Source: Chlorophyllum brunneum
Taxonomy: Eukaryota; Basidiomycota; Agaricomycetes; Agaricales; Agaricaceae
Direction of reading: 5' to 3'
Length of the DNA stretch: 64,000 bases
Assembly: GCA_963576785.1 (NCBI GenBank)
Contig: OY756143.1
Coordinates: forward strand, 496,001-560,000
Position 1 is the stretch's first letter. Each line of letters starts with the position of its first letter. Shown piece after piece: positions 34,502 through 47,809 of the stretch. The position numbers were made by a program, and so were the translations under genes. The notes beneath the pieces are model-generated. The model saw only the letters and a program-made list of their open reading frames with translations. It was not told the DNA's origin and did no database searches.

Positions 34502-37322
34502 TCAACTCGAGGCACTCCAACTATCATCCAAACCACCAGCCCACGGCATGCTCAATGGGCTCAGAGGGGTCGGACCACTCGACATCGCATTCGTACCGGA
34601 ACTCGCAACCTTCGTAGGCGCCAGATAAGCAGTACTCGGACTTTGCAAAGTCACACCTTCACCATGTCCACTCCCACTCCCACTCCCACTACCGCTTCCC
34701 TCTCTCGACACCGGAAAATCGCTCCCACTCCCGGATCCAGACCCACTTCCACTACCAGCTCGAAGTTGATTGCCAAACGCCGAAAGCGCAGGTGAGATAG
34801 GTCCACCCAAGGCAAGACCACGTCTACGTCCATCAGAGGTTATACTCCCGGATCTGGCGAGTGATTGAGCGAATGACAGAGCGCCACTGCTACCATCACC
34901 TGCAGAATGTGCTGAAGGACGTGAGGAGCCGGAACCATACGACAAGTCTCGTCTTGATACCGCTGCTGATCCTGTTGATCTAGGAGGGGATGCTGGACTC
35001 AAATGAGAGCGCATAGAATGAAGCGAGGCTTGTTCCGACATAAAGTCTTGCTGGTGGACATATTGCGGCTGAAGAGTTAACAGTCAGCGTCTTTCTTAAA
35101 GGATTGAAGAAAAAGGTGCTTACAAGTCCAAACGTCGTCCTCCTACCAAGGCGTTCACTTTCATCACCACCACCTGGCGTAGCGGCAGTTATCGAACGCC
35201 AATTCTCACCCGCAGATGGTGGTTCCTCTTCCAGAACATCAATCGTTATCCCAACCCCAACCCCATTCTCCTGATCACCAGCAAACGAACCCGGTGACGG
35301 TGTCGTACCATTAGACATATCAGCCCATGCCTTCGGTGTCGGAATCAACTCAAGGCCAGGTGGGAATGGGTACGTTCTGATACTAGAGCTAGTACCATTA
35401 TTCGGATTAACGATAGTCCTATCCGAGGTAGTCGAAGCCTTGAGAGAAAAGGTCGAGTTGGAACCAAAAGATGATATCGCGGAAGGAGCGGGCATATCAA
35501 GGATATCAAATCCTGGAGTCGGGTTCTGAACGAGAGAAGTAGCGGCGGGTGTATCGACCTGCGAAGCCTTCTGCTCTTCTTCATACGCTGGAGGAACCGA
35601 AGTTTGGGTTTGACCAAGTTGAGAGGGTACGGAGGGCCGATGTTGCATATCTGAGACCGGTACAGGAGGAACATGGATAACGGCAGCGTCTGAGGGTGTC
35701 GCAGCTCTTGGCAGGGGGGTCAAAGTCGGCGTAGTAGGTAACGAAGAAACTGCATCGTGATAAATAGTTCCACCGGAATTCTGACTTTTCCCACTAACGC
35801 TGGAAATTGGCCTAGTACCATCCGCACTCAGACCAAGACTAGCGCCACTCCTTGAGCCGACGGTCTCGCTGGGAATAGTCAGGGGGGGAGGAAGTGCTCG
35901 ACCTTGCTCAATATCCTGATCTGAGAGAGGTGATGAACGTAAAAGCGGTTGGTGTTGGGATGTACGAGGGCTCTGACTCCTGCGCCAACTGAACCTGCTG
36001 GCGATGGCACCAAGAAGTGAGGAAGTGGAAGGTTTGCTCGTGTTCGCCTCCTCGGTGACTGGGGATGAACCAGGGGAAGATCTAGGGGCCAGATCCTCGA
36101 CACGAACTCTCCTGGCAGTCAACAGCGTTGCGTTCTCATCCACATCTGGGGGCAAACCCGAGGAGCGGTGAGAGGAGGCTGAAGGGCGCTTCCCGAAAGG
36201 ACGCGGGAGCGTGAAATCGGCTGAACTTCTCAATGCAGGATCCACCAATTTAGGTGGGGGTAGCAATGAAGTTTCGCCATACGCGTAGGCACCATGGTAT
36301 TGGTCACCCTGTTCGCCTTCCCCCGTTACACCCTCAGGAGGTAAAACAGTCTCTTGACCCAACCGCTCCATTTCCTCCGGAGTCAAGATCCTGCCACCAC
36401 TCATCTCTTGTTCATGTTCCTCGCGGATGGGTCGAATACCAAGTGTAGGCTGCGCAAGAGGTTCACCATAACCGGAATTGGTCGAAGATGAGTTGGTTGA
36501 CGCAAGACTGGGGATAGTGGCAGGCGGGGGAGGCACACGAGGCACCTTTGGCGGAACGGGAGGTCGAGCACCCATCTCAGTATACGTAGTGCCACTACCA
36601 ACAGTTTTTTCCGTCATTTCACTATGAGCACCAGTACCAGCAGCACCATTACTGGGCCTTAGGAATGGATCGCCTTCTTCACCACTATGTCTTGGTGAAC
36701 CTTCGCCAGGGACACGGTCACCGGGTGGAACGACAAAGTAATCGTCGTCGATAGGTGCACCAGCTGCTCGCGACCGACGGCGGCGCCTGCCTTTGTAGAA
36801 GAGATAGATGGCAAGGATAAGGACAAGGAGGAAGATGAACCCAAGAATACTGGCGACTATAACACCAACGAGTTGACCCCTCGTCAGTTTATTAGCGCCT
36901 GTGGGTGCTGGTGTTTGTGTTGGGTTTGATATAGGTGATGAAGATGTTGATGATGTTACAGAGGATGTGACTATGCTTGATGATGACGTCGATGAAGAAA
37001 GGGACGAAGAAGAAGATATAGAAGTAGTGGAAGGTATCGCGGTTGTGGTAGATGATGGTATCGCAGTAGAAGTCGTGGATGTCGAAGGCGGAGGCGTCAA
37101 ACCACCATAAGTCCAGTCTGGATCCAGAGGAATCTAAGATCACACCATGATCAACATCGCAGTTCATGCAGGAGGAGACCTTGCGCAACTCACACTCGGG
37201 CCAAAGTAGGTCAATGGCAAGAACATGACTGTCGTGGAGGTGGTAGGCACTCCGTTCGCATCCTGGACAACGGTAGGTATAGGCGTGAGCCATGGGGGAT
37301 ATTCTTGAGTAGGTGCTGCCAT
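34502..37322 (-). CDS. single-pass membrane protein with Ser/Thr-rich ectodomain, 901 aa
   Basis: Exons 37322-37194, 37133-35124 and 35068-34502; introns of 60 bp (GTGAGT...TTAG) and 55 bp (GTAAGC...TCAG), both phase 0. The N-terminus reads MAAPTQEYPPWLTPIPT and lacks an obvious signal peptide. Residues about 55-120 are almost only Ser, Thr and Pro, which suggests O-mannosylation. One transmembrane helix (LVGVIVASILGFIFLLVLIL) is followed by a basic stop-transfer run (GRRRRRSR). The long tail is Ser/Pro-rich, with proline runs (RVPPPPAT) and a Gly-Ser repeat near the C-terminus (GSGSGSGSGSG). The architecture recalls fungal cell-surface sensors, but no WSC or other named domain is visible, so function is open. 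Confidence 0.85.
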
Positions 37323-38817
37323 CCTAGACGTCTCTCAGGAAGGAGCAATATTTTTCGTATTTCCAGGTATAATTGTTGTCAGAGTGGAAAAATCTGGAAG
37401 GTCGTTAGTAGAGAGCGTAGAGGTTCTGAAAGACATCGTCAGTTGGTTGCAACACAGCGAACACGCCTCCAATCGCTCACTTTTAGATATATCGAGCAAT
37501 TATTGGATTGTAGATTTCGGACAGGAGGAAGGGGGACAGGGATGCGGAGGAGAGGATGAGGGCGGGGTGAAATACCGTGTAGGCGCTACCTGACCCAAGT
37601 CGAACTATGATCACGTGGATGGCGGAACAAAACCCGCTCCTCCGGCGTTTGTTACCCCTCGTGTAATTGCCGCAACCCTTTTCAACCCTTCTACGCACAG
37701 TTGCCCGCTGGTGCCCTGGATACGATGGGAATATCAAAGCCACGCAGCACACCACGTTCAACAGACGAAGGCGAGCATAATTCATACACACACTCTGTCT
37801 ATTTTTATTTTAATTCCAATTAACTTCGATCAAACCCCAGTTGGTATTTCTGAGACCCCGATCGTTTATATCTCGTCATATCGGAAATTGATCGTAATTC
37901 GTGGGCTCGTGTTGGCACTTCTTTACGCTCGTAGTTCTAGTTTCTGTCGGTTGAGTCCCCTCGGTCACAATACACTGATGATGCGACGCTTCGAAACGTG
38001 TTTTGTGCTCATGTCCGCCCAAAATCATAGCTTTTTCCCTTTCTTATCTACTTGGCCAGCGTCAGGCTATGATGCTTGATTAACGGTGATTAATCGAATG
38101 GTTACATTCCGGGGTATACTGGTTCCGACGATAAATACTCCGAAGGCTAAGGATTACGAGAGCTTTCAACATTACCTCGATTGCGGCACTGGCCACCTTT
38201 CCTCCATGTACCACGCACCAGAATGTTAAGAAACAATAATAGCCATGTTCTAAGCCTAGCAACTACATTCCACAGGCTTACAGTAATATATATCATAATG
38301 GCAACAATGAAAAAAGAAGGAAAAAAAAGAATCAACGAGTCGTATAAACGACCACTTTTGAAAACGTAATGAAAACAGAACATGAGCATGACAACAAGCA
38401 TCGAAAAGCAACAAAGCTACGAACGCACGTCGACAGAGTTTAGATCTAGGGTTCGAGGCCCAAGGGGGGTAAGTTAGGGTATGAGAAATGAAGCAACGTA
38501 GGCGCGTAACTGTGGATATCACAAAAAGAAAAAAGAAGTGAAATGTATATGTAGACGAGAAAGAAATGGTTGAATTTGGGATTGTACGGAAAGCGAGAGA
38601 CAGGGATGACAGCATGTTGACTTCGATAGTGGATGAAGCGAGGTACAGTTCTGACGATAATGCAAAAAGATCCAGTGAGATATAACAGCGTACGGTCGTG
38701 AATGGTGGGGTGAGATCCAGAAACCAATATTGAGGAATCATTCTACAAATTCCTCATCAACATCAACACGCTCTTAAATAAAGTAGAAAAGACAAAAACT
38801 CACAAATACCCAATCGT
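37323..38817. other. intergenic region, no supported gene
   Basis: Contains the upstream region of the membrane protein gene and the 3' side of the forkhead gene. Plus-strand 37615-38079 and minus-strand 38256-38741 are open but compositionally unlike coding sequence, with no splice structure or domains. Confidence 0.5.
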
Positions 38818-41036
38818 TCACATATTCATTCGATCACCACCTCTAACACCTAACATCCTCTCACTCATTTCAGGACTCGAGCTCGAATCCGATGAAACGG
38901 AGATAGCACCCCTATTCCCACCCAGCCTCGCACCAGTCACATACGAGGCATTAGGACTGGGCCTTCCCATCGAAGTATAGGCATTCGGTGTGGGGAGCGA
39001 CGTCTGTCCAAAAGTCGGCACAGAGGTCCTGTTAAAATACGACGATTGAGCCTGATAATACGGTGTCACGTGGTGGGGGAGCGAAGCGGGGGCACTGGAT
39101 ATTACGTCTTGCTGCATAGCGTGGGGAGGGTTGCGGGTCGTTGACGTAGAAGCATGTGGAACGGCAGAAGAAGAGGTAGACGGGTCCATCGACATAGAAG
39201 TTGGGTACATCATTTCGCCCATTGGTGCAGAAGTAGACGGTGGGGTGGGAGCAGCAGGGGGTGTACCGCCCACCGGGCTCAAACTAGGAGTACCAGAGTG
39301 AGGGGCATTGATACCGGTCGACCCAGGAACCGAAGGTTGTCCAATTGTTAGCCTTGTATACGGGCCCCGTCTCCCTGTGCCCTTTCCTTTCTTCGTCTTT
39401 AAGAGTTTCGGAGCAGGAGGTGTATCCTCCATATCCTGATCTCCATCAGACGAATCTACCTGATTTTTCAACTGGTTCCCGATACCGCCGGGAAGGTCGC
39501 GTGTCCCGTTATAGGGAGCTGCATTCCTTCTCTTGCGTCGTCGTTCGCGTTTGTATCCTTCCCCTTGTGAGATATCCACACCCCAATAACGTCCTTTCCC
39601 GGGTTCGGTAATAGGTCGATCGCAGGAACGGAAGACTTGATTTAGAGACAAGTTATGCCTAATCGAATTCTAGACAAAAAGGCCAAGTGAGAACCATCAT
39701 CCAAAATCGGCGAACAATAGAAATGTAGATACCTTCCACGCTGGGTTCTTCAGCGCCGCGAAATACACAAACCGGTCCTCCAAAGTCTGATAAATCTCCT
39801 GCAACGTTAACATCCCCTTCTCACTTCCATGGATGGCAAGCTTCACGAGAATCGGGAGCGGCTGTTGAGGCTTTTGCCCCTGCGGCGGGTCAGGTAAAGC
39901 CCACAAATCAACGGAAGTTCCTTCAGGAATACCAATCTGGTTCCTCAAATATCTATCAGTCTCGTACCACTTTTGTGAGCGTTGGGGCTCCTCAGCCGGT
40001 GGCTCAGGTCTCGGGGGCCGGGAAAATTCTCCTTGTTCAGTTCCAATGGAAACCTGCATCTGAGGGGTACCTGGATCCATTGAGGCATGGGGTTCAGGAT
40101 GAACCTGAGGTTGGGAGGGCGAAACGGGGAGGGGCGCGAGGATTTCGTGTTCATAATTATGGCCAAGGCTGACATCGGAGGCTTCAGATGAGGTTGGTGA
40201 AAGTGGAAGATCTTGCTGAAAAGGTGGAGCAATGATTGGACGTGGAACGGGTTGAGAAGGAGGAGGAGGAGGTGCATTGGATGGATGTTGATAAGGGAAG
40301 TAACGTTGGGTTTGGATGTCGAGGGGTGGCGGTGGTCCAAAGCCAGGTGGGACATATGGCACGTCGGAGATGATATCTGCATGCCTTGACGCGTACGAGG
40401 TCTGCCTATAGTCAGGTGCAAAGTTGTTCCCGTAACCTTGGTGGGTGTAACCACCCGAATAGTTGCGGTGGTGGTGGCTCGGCTGCACATTGCAAAAGTC
40501 AGTTCAAAGAACGGCCACATAGTTGATGATGCCAAACTCACACTGGCCGAGTGATGAGAATGAGTATAGGGCTGTTCGGGGGCAACCGAATAACTAAGAG
40601 GGCTCGGATTACCAGTCGGTGCATCTTGGCTCCTAGGTGGAAGATACGGTTCGTCGGTGGCAGCAAATGACCCTATACCAGAGTCGGCTGAGCCATCGCT
40701 AAGAAACGCATCCCCAGCAGGAGGCGCACCAAAGGCATATCCTTCCGAGCCCTCAGAGGACGAATAGTGGTGTTCTGGCACGGCGTTTTCGTTTGTGGGG
40801 AAGTGGAAAGGGATTTGATGAGAGAACATCTAAAGAACGGAAAGCCCCGAACGTTTTATGAAAACACGGACCCACAAGGGCAAATGGCGTGATGACAGCG
40901 CATCAATACATCAAGGTGCGCAACACATGATCAGGGCGCAACAAAGCAAGAGAACAAGGACAGGACCGCAGATACGTGAGCACAAGGGTTTACGACAGAG
41001 AGCATGACGACATACCGTCGGGTCGTACATCATCAT
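38818..41036 (-). CDS. forkhead (winged-helix) transcription factor, ~636 aa
   Basis: Exons 40829-40542, 40482-39733 and 39669-38818 join in phase 0 with introns of 59 and 63 bp. A 21-nt first exon (41036-41016, MMMYDPT) with donor GTATGT and a 186-bp intron is likely but less sure; otherwise ATG at 40829 starts the protein. The forkhead domain spans the last junction: [20 protein letters not shown], then KNPAWK joined to [13 protein letters not shown] and GKGRYWGVD, followed by a basic RERRRKRR patch that could be the nuclear signal. [10 protein letters not shown] is the DNA-contact helix of the family. Flanks are low-complexity Pro/Ser-rich. Fungal forkheads act in cell cycle, morphogenesis and mating; the sequence does not tell which. 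Confidence 0.93.
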
Positions 41037-42890
41037 GTGGAGTAACGGTATGTAGGGAGTATAGACGCCTTGGATACGAAGACCAAGGCGGCAGCAAGGT
41101 AGGAGAGTTGAGGGAGGGGCAAGGAGGAGGGGAGGAGAGGAGGGAAAAGCCAGTAGAGAAGCAATTCTTGGGGCTTTGTTGGTGGACACACGGCAGAGTA
41201 TGGGCCCTTTTATCTGGCGAGCAAGACGCCTGCGCTGACATCACCAGACATGAGCGACTATCACAGGGACCCACAGGTTTTTCCCATTAAAAGAAGGAGC
41301 GGGCCCGCCAGGGTCACCATGGATTGGTGCGGGACTGGTTTCTGGTGTGAAAATTTTGGGTCCAGCCAGACCAAAAAGGATGTTCGGGGGAAAACTACCC
41401 GACATGGCAGGTCCGCCTTTGTGGGTCCCCTGTTTGGCCACCAATCCACAGCTTTATTTTTGGGCTTGATTGGTTCGGGCCTGCTTTTCTGCTATTGGCC
41501 AGGACTCGTCACATGACGTTCACGACGCCTTTCCCGCGCCGTGTCCGCCTCGGAAACCGCCTCTGGTGCGCTCTCTTGATCGGGACATCAAAACTGCACA
41601 ATGGGACACTCACTGCCAACTTTTCTGCTCTCGAGGTGCTCTTGTTCTCGAGATACGCGAAATTCCAAACAGATCCAGATTGTGTAGCCGAAAACAAGGG
41701 GCCTGGAATCAATGCTTGGCCTTGTGGATGACCGTTGTGTGGACACATTGCGGGCAGAGCGGGATGTAAATGCAGGGCGTCGGTGTTTACGTAATTCCTT
41801 TTTTTTTTTTCTAATTCCATTTGTGCAACGCTAAACTCATCTCGGCGTCGTAATGTATGTTCCGAGCAATATGTCCTGATGTTGAAAAATGCATTCTGGA
41901 TATGTTTCAAGATCCCGAAGGCACTGCTATGGTCCGATCCACCAGCTATCCAATATGAACCTATCACGATTTCGACCATTGCCCAATTTCGGGCTATCAC
42001 TGGCGTCCATTATCCACCGTATCCAGTATCGTGTTACGACGAAAAAAAAATAACGCCGTCTCTATCTGGTAGAGCGTACTGACCACCTGACCGCTGTCCC
42101 TCGTCTAGCCAACAAAGCAACTCAAAACCCCTAGTTCCCTGCATCACCATGGTGTCGATGCGCTTCGACTTAGTCACTCAGCTTGCTTTGTCCGCCCCTG
42201 ACCGTACCTCCCTATTTCAGGCGCTATCCTCCAGTATCACACCTTGTGCTTGGACACCTGAAATGCAGATCGATACATCCCAGGATGTCACAATGACATC
42301 GGGCCAAACGGATCGACCTACCATTGTCCTCCGTGTTACCAGTGTGATTACGACGGGAGCCACTGTTCCTGGGATTGTTCCACTGTTGCCGAGGCATTTT
42401 TTTCGCACTTTCCTCCTCCCTCTTCCGGTTACCTAGCCCTTGTAAGCCAAGACTACGGATGCAACTTATTTTGGAGACACCCAATTGTGCTCCCTATTCA
42501 ACCATACACCCCGCCGCACCAACGGGCACGCGTTTTACGTTTTGCTTATCATCAAGAATATTCACGACGGAATCGTAGACTTATTGATCACCAGAGGCAT
42601 TCCCTGAGCCTGAGCCAAAGCCTGGTAATTAAAGGTACGGAGGTTATGTTGGAGTTGACGACTTTGTCCACAAAGACATTTTAATGAGTAAGGGTTTCGC
42701 ACTGGTCTGGTGACCTTGCGCCAGATTGTGCATTTTTCCTTCTATAAAATTCTCCGCGTTTTCTATCATGGAATGTTACTTGAATTCATGCACACTAGCA
42801 CCCCACTCATCCCTCACAAATGCATCGCTTCAACTAGGTGGTCTCAGGTCCTCTCCTAGCAACTGACCCGCTGCCTTCATCATTCCCACA
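41037..42890. other. intergenic region, weak coding hints only
   Basis: Upstream region of the forkhead gene and further spacer. A possible plus-strand trace at 42374-42684 (readings such as LALVSQDYGCNLFWRHP) has no start, end or domain I can defend. No RNA gene seen. Confidence 0.4.
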
Positions 42891-43841
42891 CATGTATCAT
42901 CCTTCGTATCCGAGTTCCAGTTGTTCGTTTTTCTTGGCTTACACTTCCTTTGGCCTGCTCAAGGTTCAGGGACCAAATTACAGTCAAGTCGTCACCTCTC
43001 CTGATTAGGCTTTCCTTGAACCGGGTCCCGATTACCGGTATTCTGCTTTACCGACTAGACTTTTTGAGATGCTCAGCACCATACAGCTGGCACTAAACGG
43101 TGTCCGCAGCAAATCAATGTACACCAGCCATCCCTTCCCGGACAAGCTCTCTACAGCAGCATTTTCGGTCTGGTTGAAGGCCCGTGCTCTCTAGTGACTA
43201 ATACCGAACCTAGGGTATGACTTTACGTTCACTCGAACACACGAGCAGCAGCTCATGTGTATGAATTTTGTATTTGAATATCCATGGACTCCTGTAGAAT
43301 GTCAGATAAGTTACTCCCTACTCTGCGACCGTAGCGAAGCAGCTGAATTGTTACAACTCAATTACATGTCTGTCTTTCTAACTAACGTTTCACGGGGTAT
43401 TGCCCCCTGGCTCCCAGAGAAATGGTAAGATGTACGCTAGGAGAAGTTCCGAAACAATGGGTGAAGCACGGTTGATCTGAAGAGGCTCCACGGTAGACGC
43501 TGGGTCTATGTAAGTACTGAAGACACCGCTTTTTCTCATCTCATTACCTACGTCCCTTGCTTCAATTCTGACATCACCGGGCCTGTGCCGATTAGGCATG
43601 AGTAAGAATGATTTCGCCAGTGCTGCCCGATAATTCGGTTTCCGCCACAGTTCCGTTGCTAGTCGGGACTGGGTTCTCGGGTGATTCCGACATTTTTGAC
43701 ATGTCCAACCCGAATATCTGGGTACTGATAAGTACCCTCCCGGTGGTAAGATCCTGTGGTTTTATTCCGTTCAGTCATGTCCTCCGACTCCCAATCCTCA
43801 TTATCGTTGCCCCCACTCGTTTGACCCATACCAATCTCAAG

Positions 43842-45192
43842 ATGACAGGCCCACAACCCATAAACGATGCACCCGCGATACCACCGCTATACGGAATCCC
43901 ATTTCATCATTATGTTGCTGGGTATGCAGTAAGTTTATCTTCATCGAATTGGAAAGGATGGCAAGCTGATTATTCTTTGCCTCAGCTGGAAGTTTTTATA
44001 TACGGTTCGCCAGAGGATCATATTGGATTCTGCGGAGATTGATTGGGGGACAGGAATCAACTTCACGCTTTTCTCTACTGCGTCGTATCTTTTACTACGA
44101 AACGGTCGAGGGTCCACAAGATGGCTCCTCTTTGGATCTACGGCTGCTATGTTCATTATCTCGACTGCAAGCGTCTGTACAAGCATGCACCTTGTTTTCA
44201 ATTTCATCATCTATGGAATACCACCTTCAAGGCCTATGGTTCGCGCAAAACATCTGTACTACCTTGTAAATAAGTGAGTTAACTGGCTCATGTACATGAA
44301 AAATTGAAGCAATGAGATCAGTGTCATAGCGGACACACTCCTGGTGAGTGATGCCACAGCAGCGCTTGTTCGAAAGCTGCTGATCACTCCATACTAGATA
44401 TCTCGATGCTATTTTCTCTGGTCACAATCAATAAAGATCATCCTTTTCCCAAGTATATTCCTCGTAACGACCACCGGTGTGTTTCTGATGCTCCTCGCGT
44501 TCACCGATGTTATACTAATATATGATCATGTCCCAGTCTTCGGAGCCGTTTTCTTTTCTGGTCGCGTTAACGAGGTTACCTTAGAGAAATATGTCTATCT
44601 ATGGCTAACTTTGGGTGTCAACGTTACGGTCACTAGCCTCATAGGTGATACAGGCTCATGCGCCACTTCAAGATCATGATACTTACTCATTTCACTTTTT
44701 GAGCCTGTCGTATCTGGTGGATGGCTCACAGGGTGTGCAAACATCTGGGATGTGGTTTAGCTCGCAAGGATTATTCACCCATAGCAATTTTGTGCGCACG
44801 CCCGATAACGCACCATTTTTTCATTAATTGACGCACTTACTAGTGTTGAATCTGGAGCTATATATTCCTTATATGTTATTTTAGATCAGGTGCTCATCGG
44901 GGTGAGTGATTCATCATGACGGTCTAAACCCAACATTTATGTTCGTTTTTTTTTTATCCAAGACTCGGGTTTTACTATTTGTTTTTGATCCATCATTGGC
45001 CCAGATTTCGGTTAGTGACCCACTCCACCAGGTTGTTTGCGATATTGCATCAACTGACGCCATAGACAGACAACTGCACTAACATTAATCATTGTGCAGG
45101 TTGGTTTGGGTCGCGAAGTACGTGACGTTGAGACCAATATCTGGCTTAACAATGAACCTTCCATGGTGCTGTCAAGTATTAGCTCTCATTGA
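43842..45192 (+). pseudogene. multi-pass membrane gene, copy 1, one frameshift
   Basis: Eight short exons can be followed: 43842-43928, 43986-44273, 44322-44343, 44398-44644, 44704-44791, 44844-44901, then parts near 44960-45010 and 45064-45192. Donors include GTAAGT and GTGAGT. The protein starts MTGPQPINDAPAIPP and has about five to seven hydrophobic segments (WLLFGSTAAMFIISTASV; VYLWLTLGVNVTVTSLI; SGAIYSLYVIL), the NNVIADTLL link across exons 2-4 and a conserved end (TLIIVQVGLGREVRDVETN). Exon 2 lacks bases present in copy 4, which breaks the frame near 44030; the other exons fit. The pattern matches a common mushroom membrane protein family of unknown role (recollection). Confidence 0.75.
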
Positions 45193-45239
45193 ACGTTTTT
45201 CACAATAGAACGAGCAACTCTCCTTACTTTCACCCTGAT

Positions 45240-46075
45240 TTACTAAACTCCACCACCACTTCCTTTGTGTCAATTTTAGAGTTATTTGTTGGTTCTTTAG
45301 GATTGATATATATTTTTACGGGGGCAGTCGACAAAATCAGAACAGGTTCAGTTAACCATCTACTTAGGGAGGCCCTGGGGAATTGCGCTAGGAGGATCCA
45401 CTCAGGAGGCTGACTTGGGTCCCCGGCCACGTTTCCTATGTGAAAGGTATTTCGAAAAGGTGAAGAGACATACGGAGACAGCTCACCTCAAATCCACGAG
45501 CAGGACGGCAAGTCACCCAGGTGTCCCAAACTACCCACTGCATCAGCGCTCGGCCCTGAAGCCTGAAACGTCTTCTTCCCACCACTTCACTATATCGCTG
45601 AGATCATTAACGTCGAGTACATGCAAGCTGGAAACAGGACTTTCAGCCCAGACGCACACAAGGACCAACTTGCTCCCGTCACGCCATACGGGAATGGGAT
45701 GGAGCTTGGAGAAAGTCCACTTATATTGCTGCGCTCCTCTTCCGACCATCGGTATAGCCCATAGATTAGCACAGAGGCAAAGGATGGCATCGCAAGTGAT
45801 ATAAGGTGCGATTTACATCCCCCAACGCGGTTGCGGTGTAGTTCTGCACCCGCTCCTTAGAGCTGTTCTTCCCTCACACAACTTATTACAACTATAGCTG
45901 TTCACCATACTGCTTCATGATAACCCGTACCATCGCTTGCTCCCCCATCCGCACCACTCCCACCGGGGGCGATTGAGTACTTCACCGGACCTCATACATT
46001 TCATCTACATTGTCGTTCGAAATTCCCTCAAGTTGGGTGTCCCATCTCGGTTTCCCAAATGGTTTGAAACATGAA
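45240..46075 (-). pseudogene. 3' fragment of the 594-aa gene, unit 1
   Basis: Aligns by eye with about 50080-50990 of the complete gene (shared CTCACCTCAAATCC at the donor site, GAAACGTCTTCTTCCCACC, TTTCAGCCCAGA(T)..CGCACA). It lacks exons 1-3 and contains stops and indels. It faces the membrane gene copy 1, as the complete gene faces copy 3. Confidence 0.75.
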
Positions 46076-46434
46076 TCTTTGACAGGATGCTCTCCTAGGT
46101 TCCGGCAAGGTATGTGTGTGTAAGTACCGGAGACGCTGTGCTTTCTTATCCCAATACCTGCGTCCCTTACTTCAATTCTGACATCACCGGGCCTATGCCA
46201 ATTATACATAAGGAAGACTCATCTTGCCAGCGCTGGCCGACAATTCAATTTCTGCCACGGCTCTGTGTTCGGGTGATGCCGACTTCCATAATCCCCTCTA
46301 GCCCAAGCGCCTGGCTTCTCATAAGTACACTCCTGGTGGTACGATCCTGTGGTTTTCTCCCATTCGGTCATGTCCTCCGACTCCCAATCCTCATTCTCGT
46401 TCCCCTCACTTGTTTAACCCATACCCATCTCAAG

Positions 46435-47772
46435 ATGACAGGGCCACAACCCATAAACAATCCATCTCCAATACCGCCACTATTCGGAATCCCATTCTAT
46501 CACTATGTTGCTGGGTACACAGCAAGTTTTATCTTCATCGAATTGGAGGGGATGACAAGCTGATTATTCTCTAACTCAGCTGGAAGTTTTTATATACGGT
46601 GCGCCAGGGGACTATACTGGATTCTGCGGAATTTATTGGAAGACAGGAATCAACCTCATACTTTTCTTTACTGCATCATATCTTCTAGTACGAAGGTGTG
46701 AAGGCTCCACAAGATGGCTCCTCTTTGGATCCGCGGCTGCTATGTTTGTCTTCTCGACTGCAAGCGTCTGTACAAGCATGCACCTTCTTTTCAATTTCAT
46801 CATCCATGGAATACCGTTTTCAAGAACCATGGTTCGAGCAAAACATCTATATTACCTCGTCAATAAGTGAGTTGTTTGGCTTGTGTGCATGAAAAATTGA
46901 AGCAACGGGATCAGTGTCATAGCGGACACACTCCTGGTGAGGTATTCCCCAGCGGCTTGCCCGAAAGCCGCTAATCACTTTGTACTAGATATCTCGATGC
47001 TATTTTATCTGGTCGCGATCGAGGAAGATCATCCTTTTCCCAAGTATCTTCCTGGCAACGACCACTGGTGTGTTTCCGATCCTCCTCGCATTCGCGCGCA
47101 TCACAATGACCACATGATTATGTCCCAGTCTTCGGAGCCATCTTCTTCGCTGGTCCCGTTGACAAGGTTACCTTACCGAAATATGTCTACCTATGGCTAA
47201 CCTTAGGCCTCAACGTCATGGTCACTGCCCTCACAGGTGATACAGTTCATTGGTCCTCCAAGTCGAGATACTTACTCATTTCACTTCTCGAGCTTCTCGT
47301 ATCTGGTGGATGGCTCATATGGCACGTAGACGTATGGGGCGCAGCTTGGTTCGCAAGTGTTATTCGACGATAGCAATCATGTGCGTACATCTGCTATGCG
47401 GTTTTCAACCAGCTGACACATTCACTAGTATTGAGTCTGGAGCTATATATTCCTTGTACGTCATTTTGGATCAGGTGCTCATCGGGGTGAGTAATTCATC
47501 TAGACGGCTTGAACTCGACGTTCATGTTCATTTTCCGTCAAGACTGGGGTTTTACCATTTGTATTTGATGCCCCGTTGGCCCAGATTGCGGTTAGCGACC
47601 CACTCCTTCAGGTTGTTCATAATATTGCATCAGCTGACGCCACAGACAGACCACTGCACCGACATTAATACTTGTGCAACTTGGTTTGGGCCGCCAGGTA
47701 CAAGATGTTGAGACCAACATCCGTCTTAGCAACAGGGCGTCGATGGTTCTGTCAACTATCATCTCCTCTTGA
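46435..47772 (+). pseudogene. multi-pass membrane gene, copy 2
   Basis: Same exon order as copy 1, starting MTGPQPINNPSPIPP at 46435 and ending near TGA 47770-47772. Exon 1 ends at 46521 before a GC-AG intron (GCAAGT...CTCAG). Exon 2 shares the frame-breaking deletion of copy 1, and exon 4 is frame-shifted near 47090. Conserved pieces include VYLWLTLGLNVMVTALTG and the VQLGLGRQVQDVETN-like end. Not expected to give a full protein. Confidence 0.75.
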
Positions 47773-47809
47773 ACATTTTCGCTATGGGACCCTTCTTACT
47801 CTCAACTTT

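Noticed and set aside
34670..34760. Microsatellite (CCACTC)n as a separate repeat
   Set aside because: It encodes the Gly-Ser repeat of the membrane protein in frame; listed there.
37615..38079. Plus-strand protein of 154 aa
   Set aside because: No domain, no plausible neighbours or splicing, overlaps the promoter side of the membrane protein gene; composition looks non-coding.
38256..38741. Minus-strand hydrophobic ORF of 161 aa
   Set aside because: Phe/Tyr-rich reading of an AT-rich 3' region; alternative frame equally open; no structure.
41509..42000. Minus-strand 163-aa ORF
   Set aside because: No domain and contains a poly-purine run translated as KKKR; no splice or start support.
43330..43375. 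tRNA-Ser or tRNA-Leu-like start (also at 55070)
   Set aside because: Resembles a D-arm only; no T-arm consensus and no acceptor stem; it belongs to the duplicated unit.
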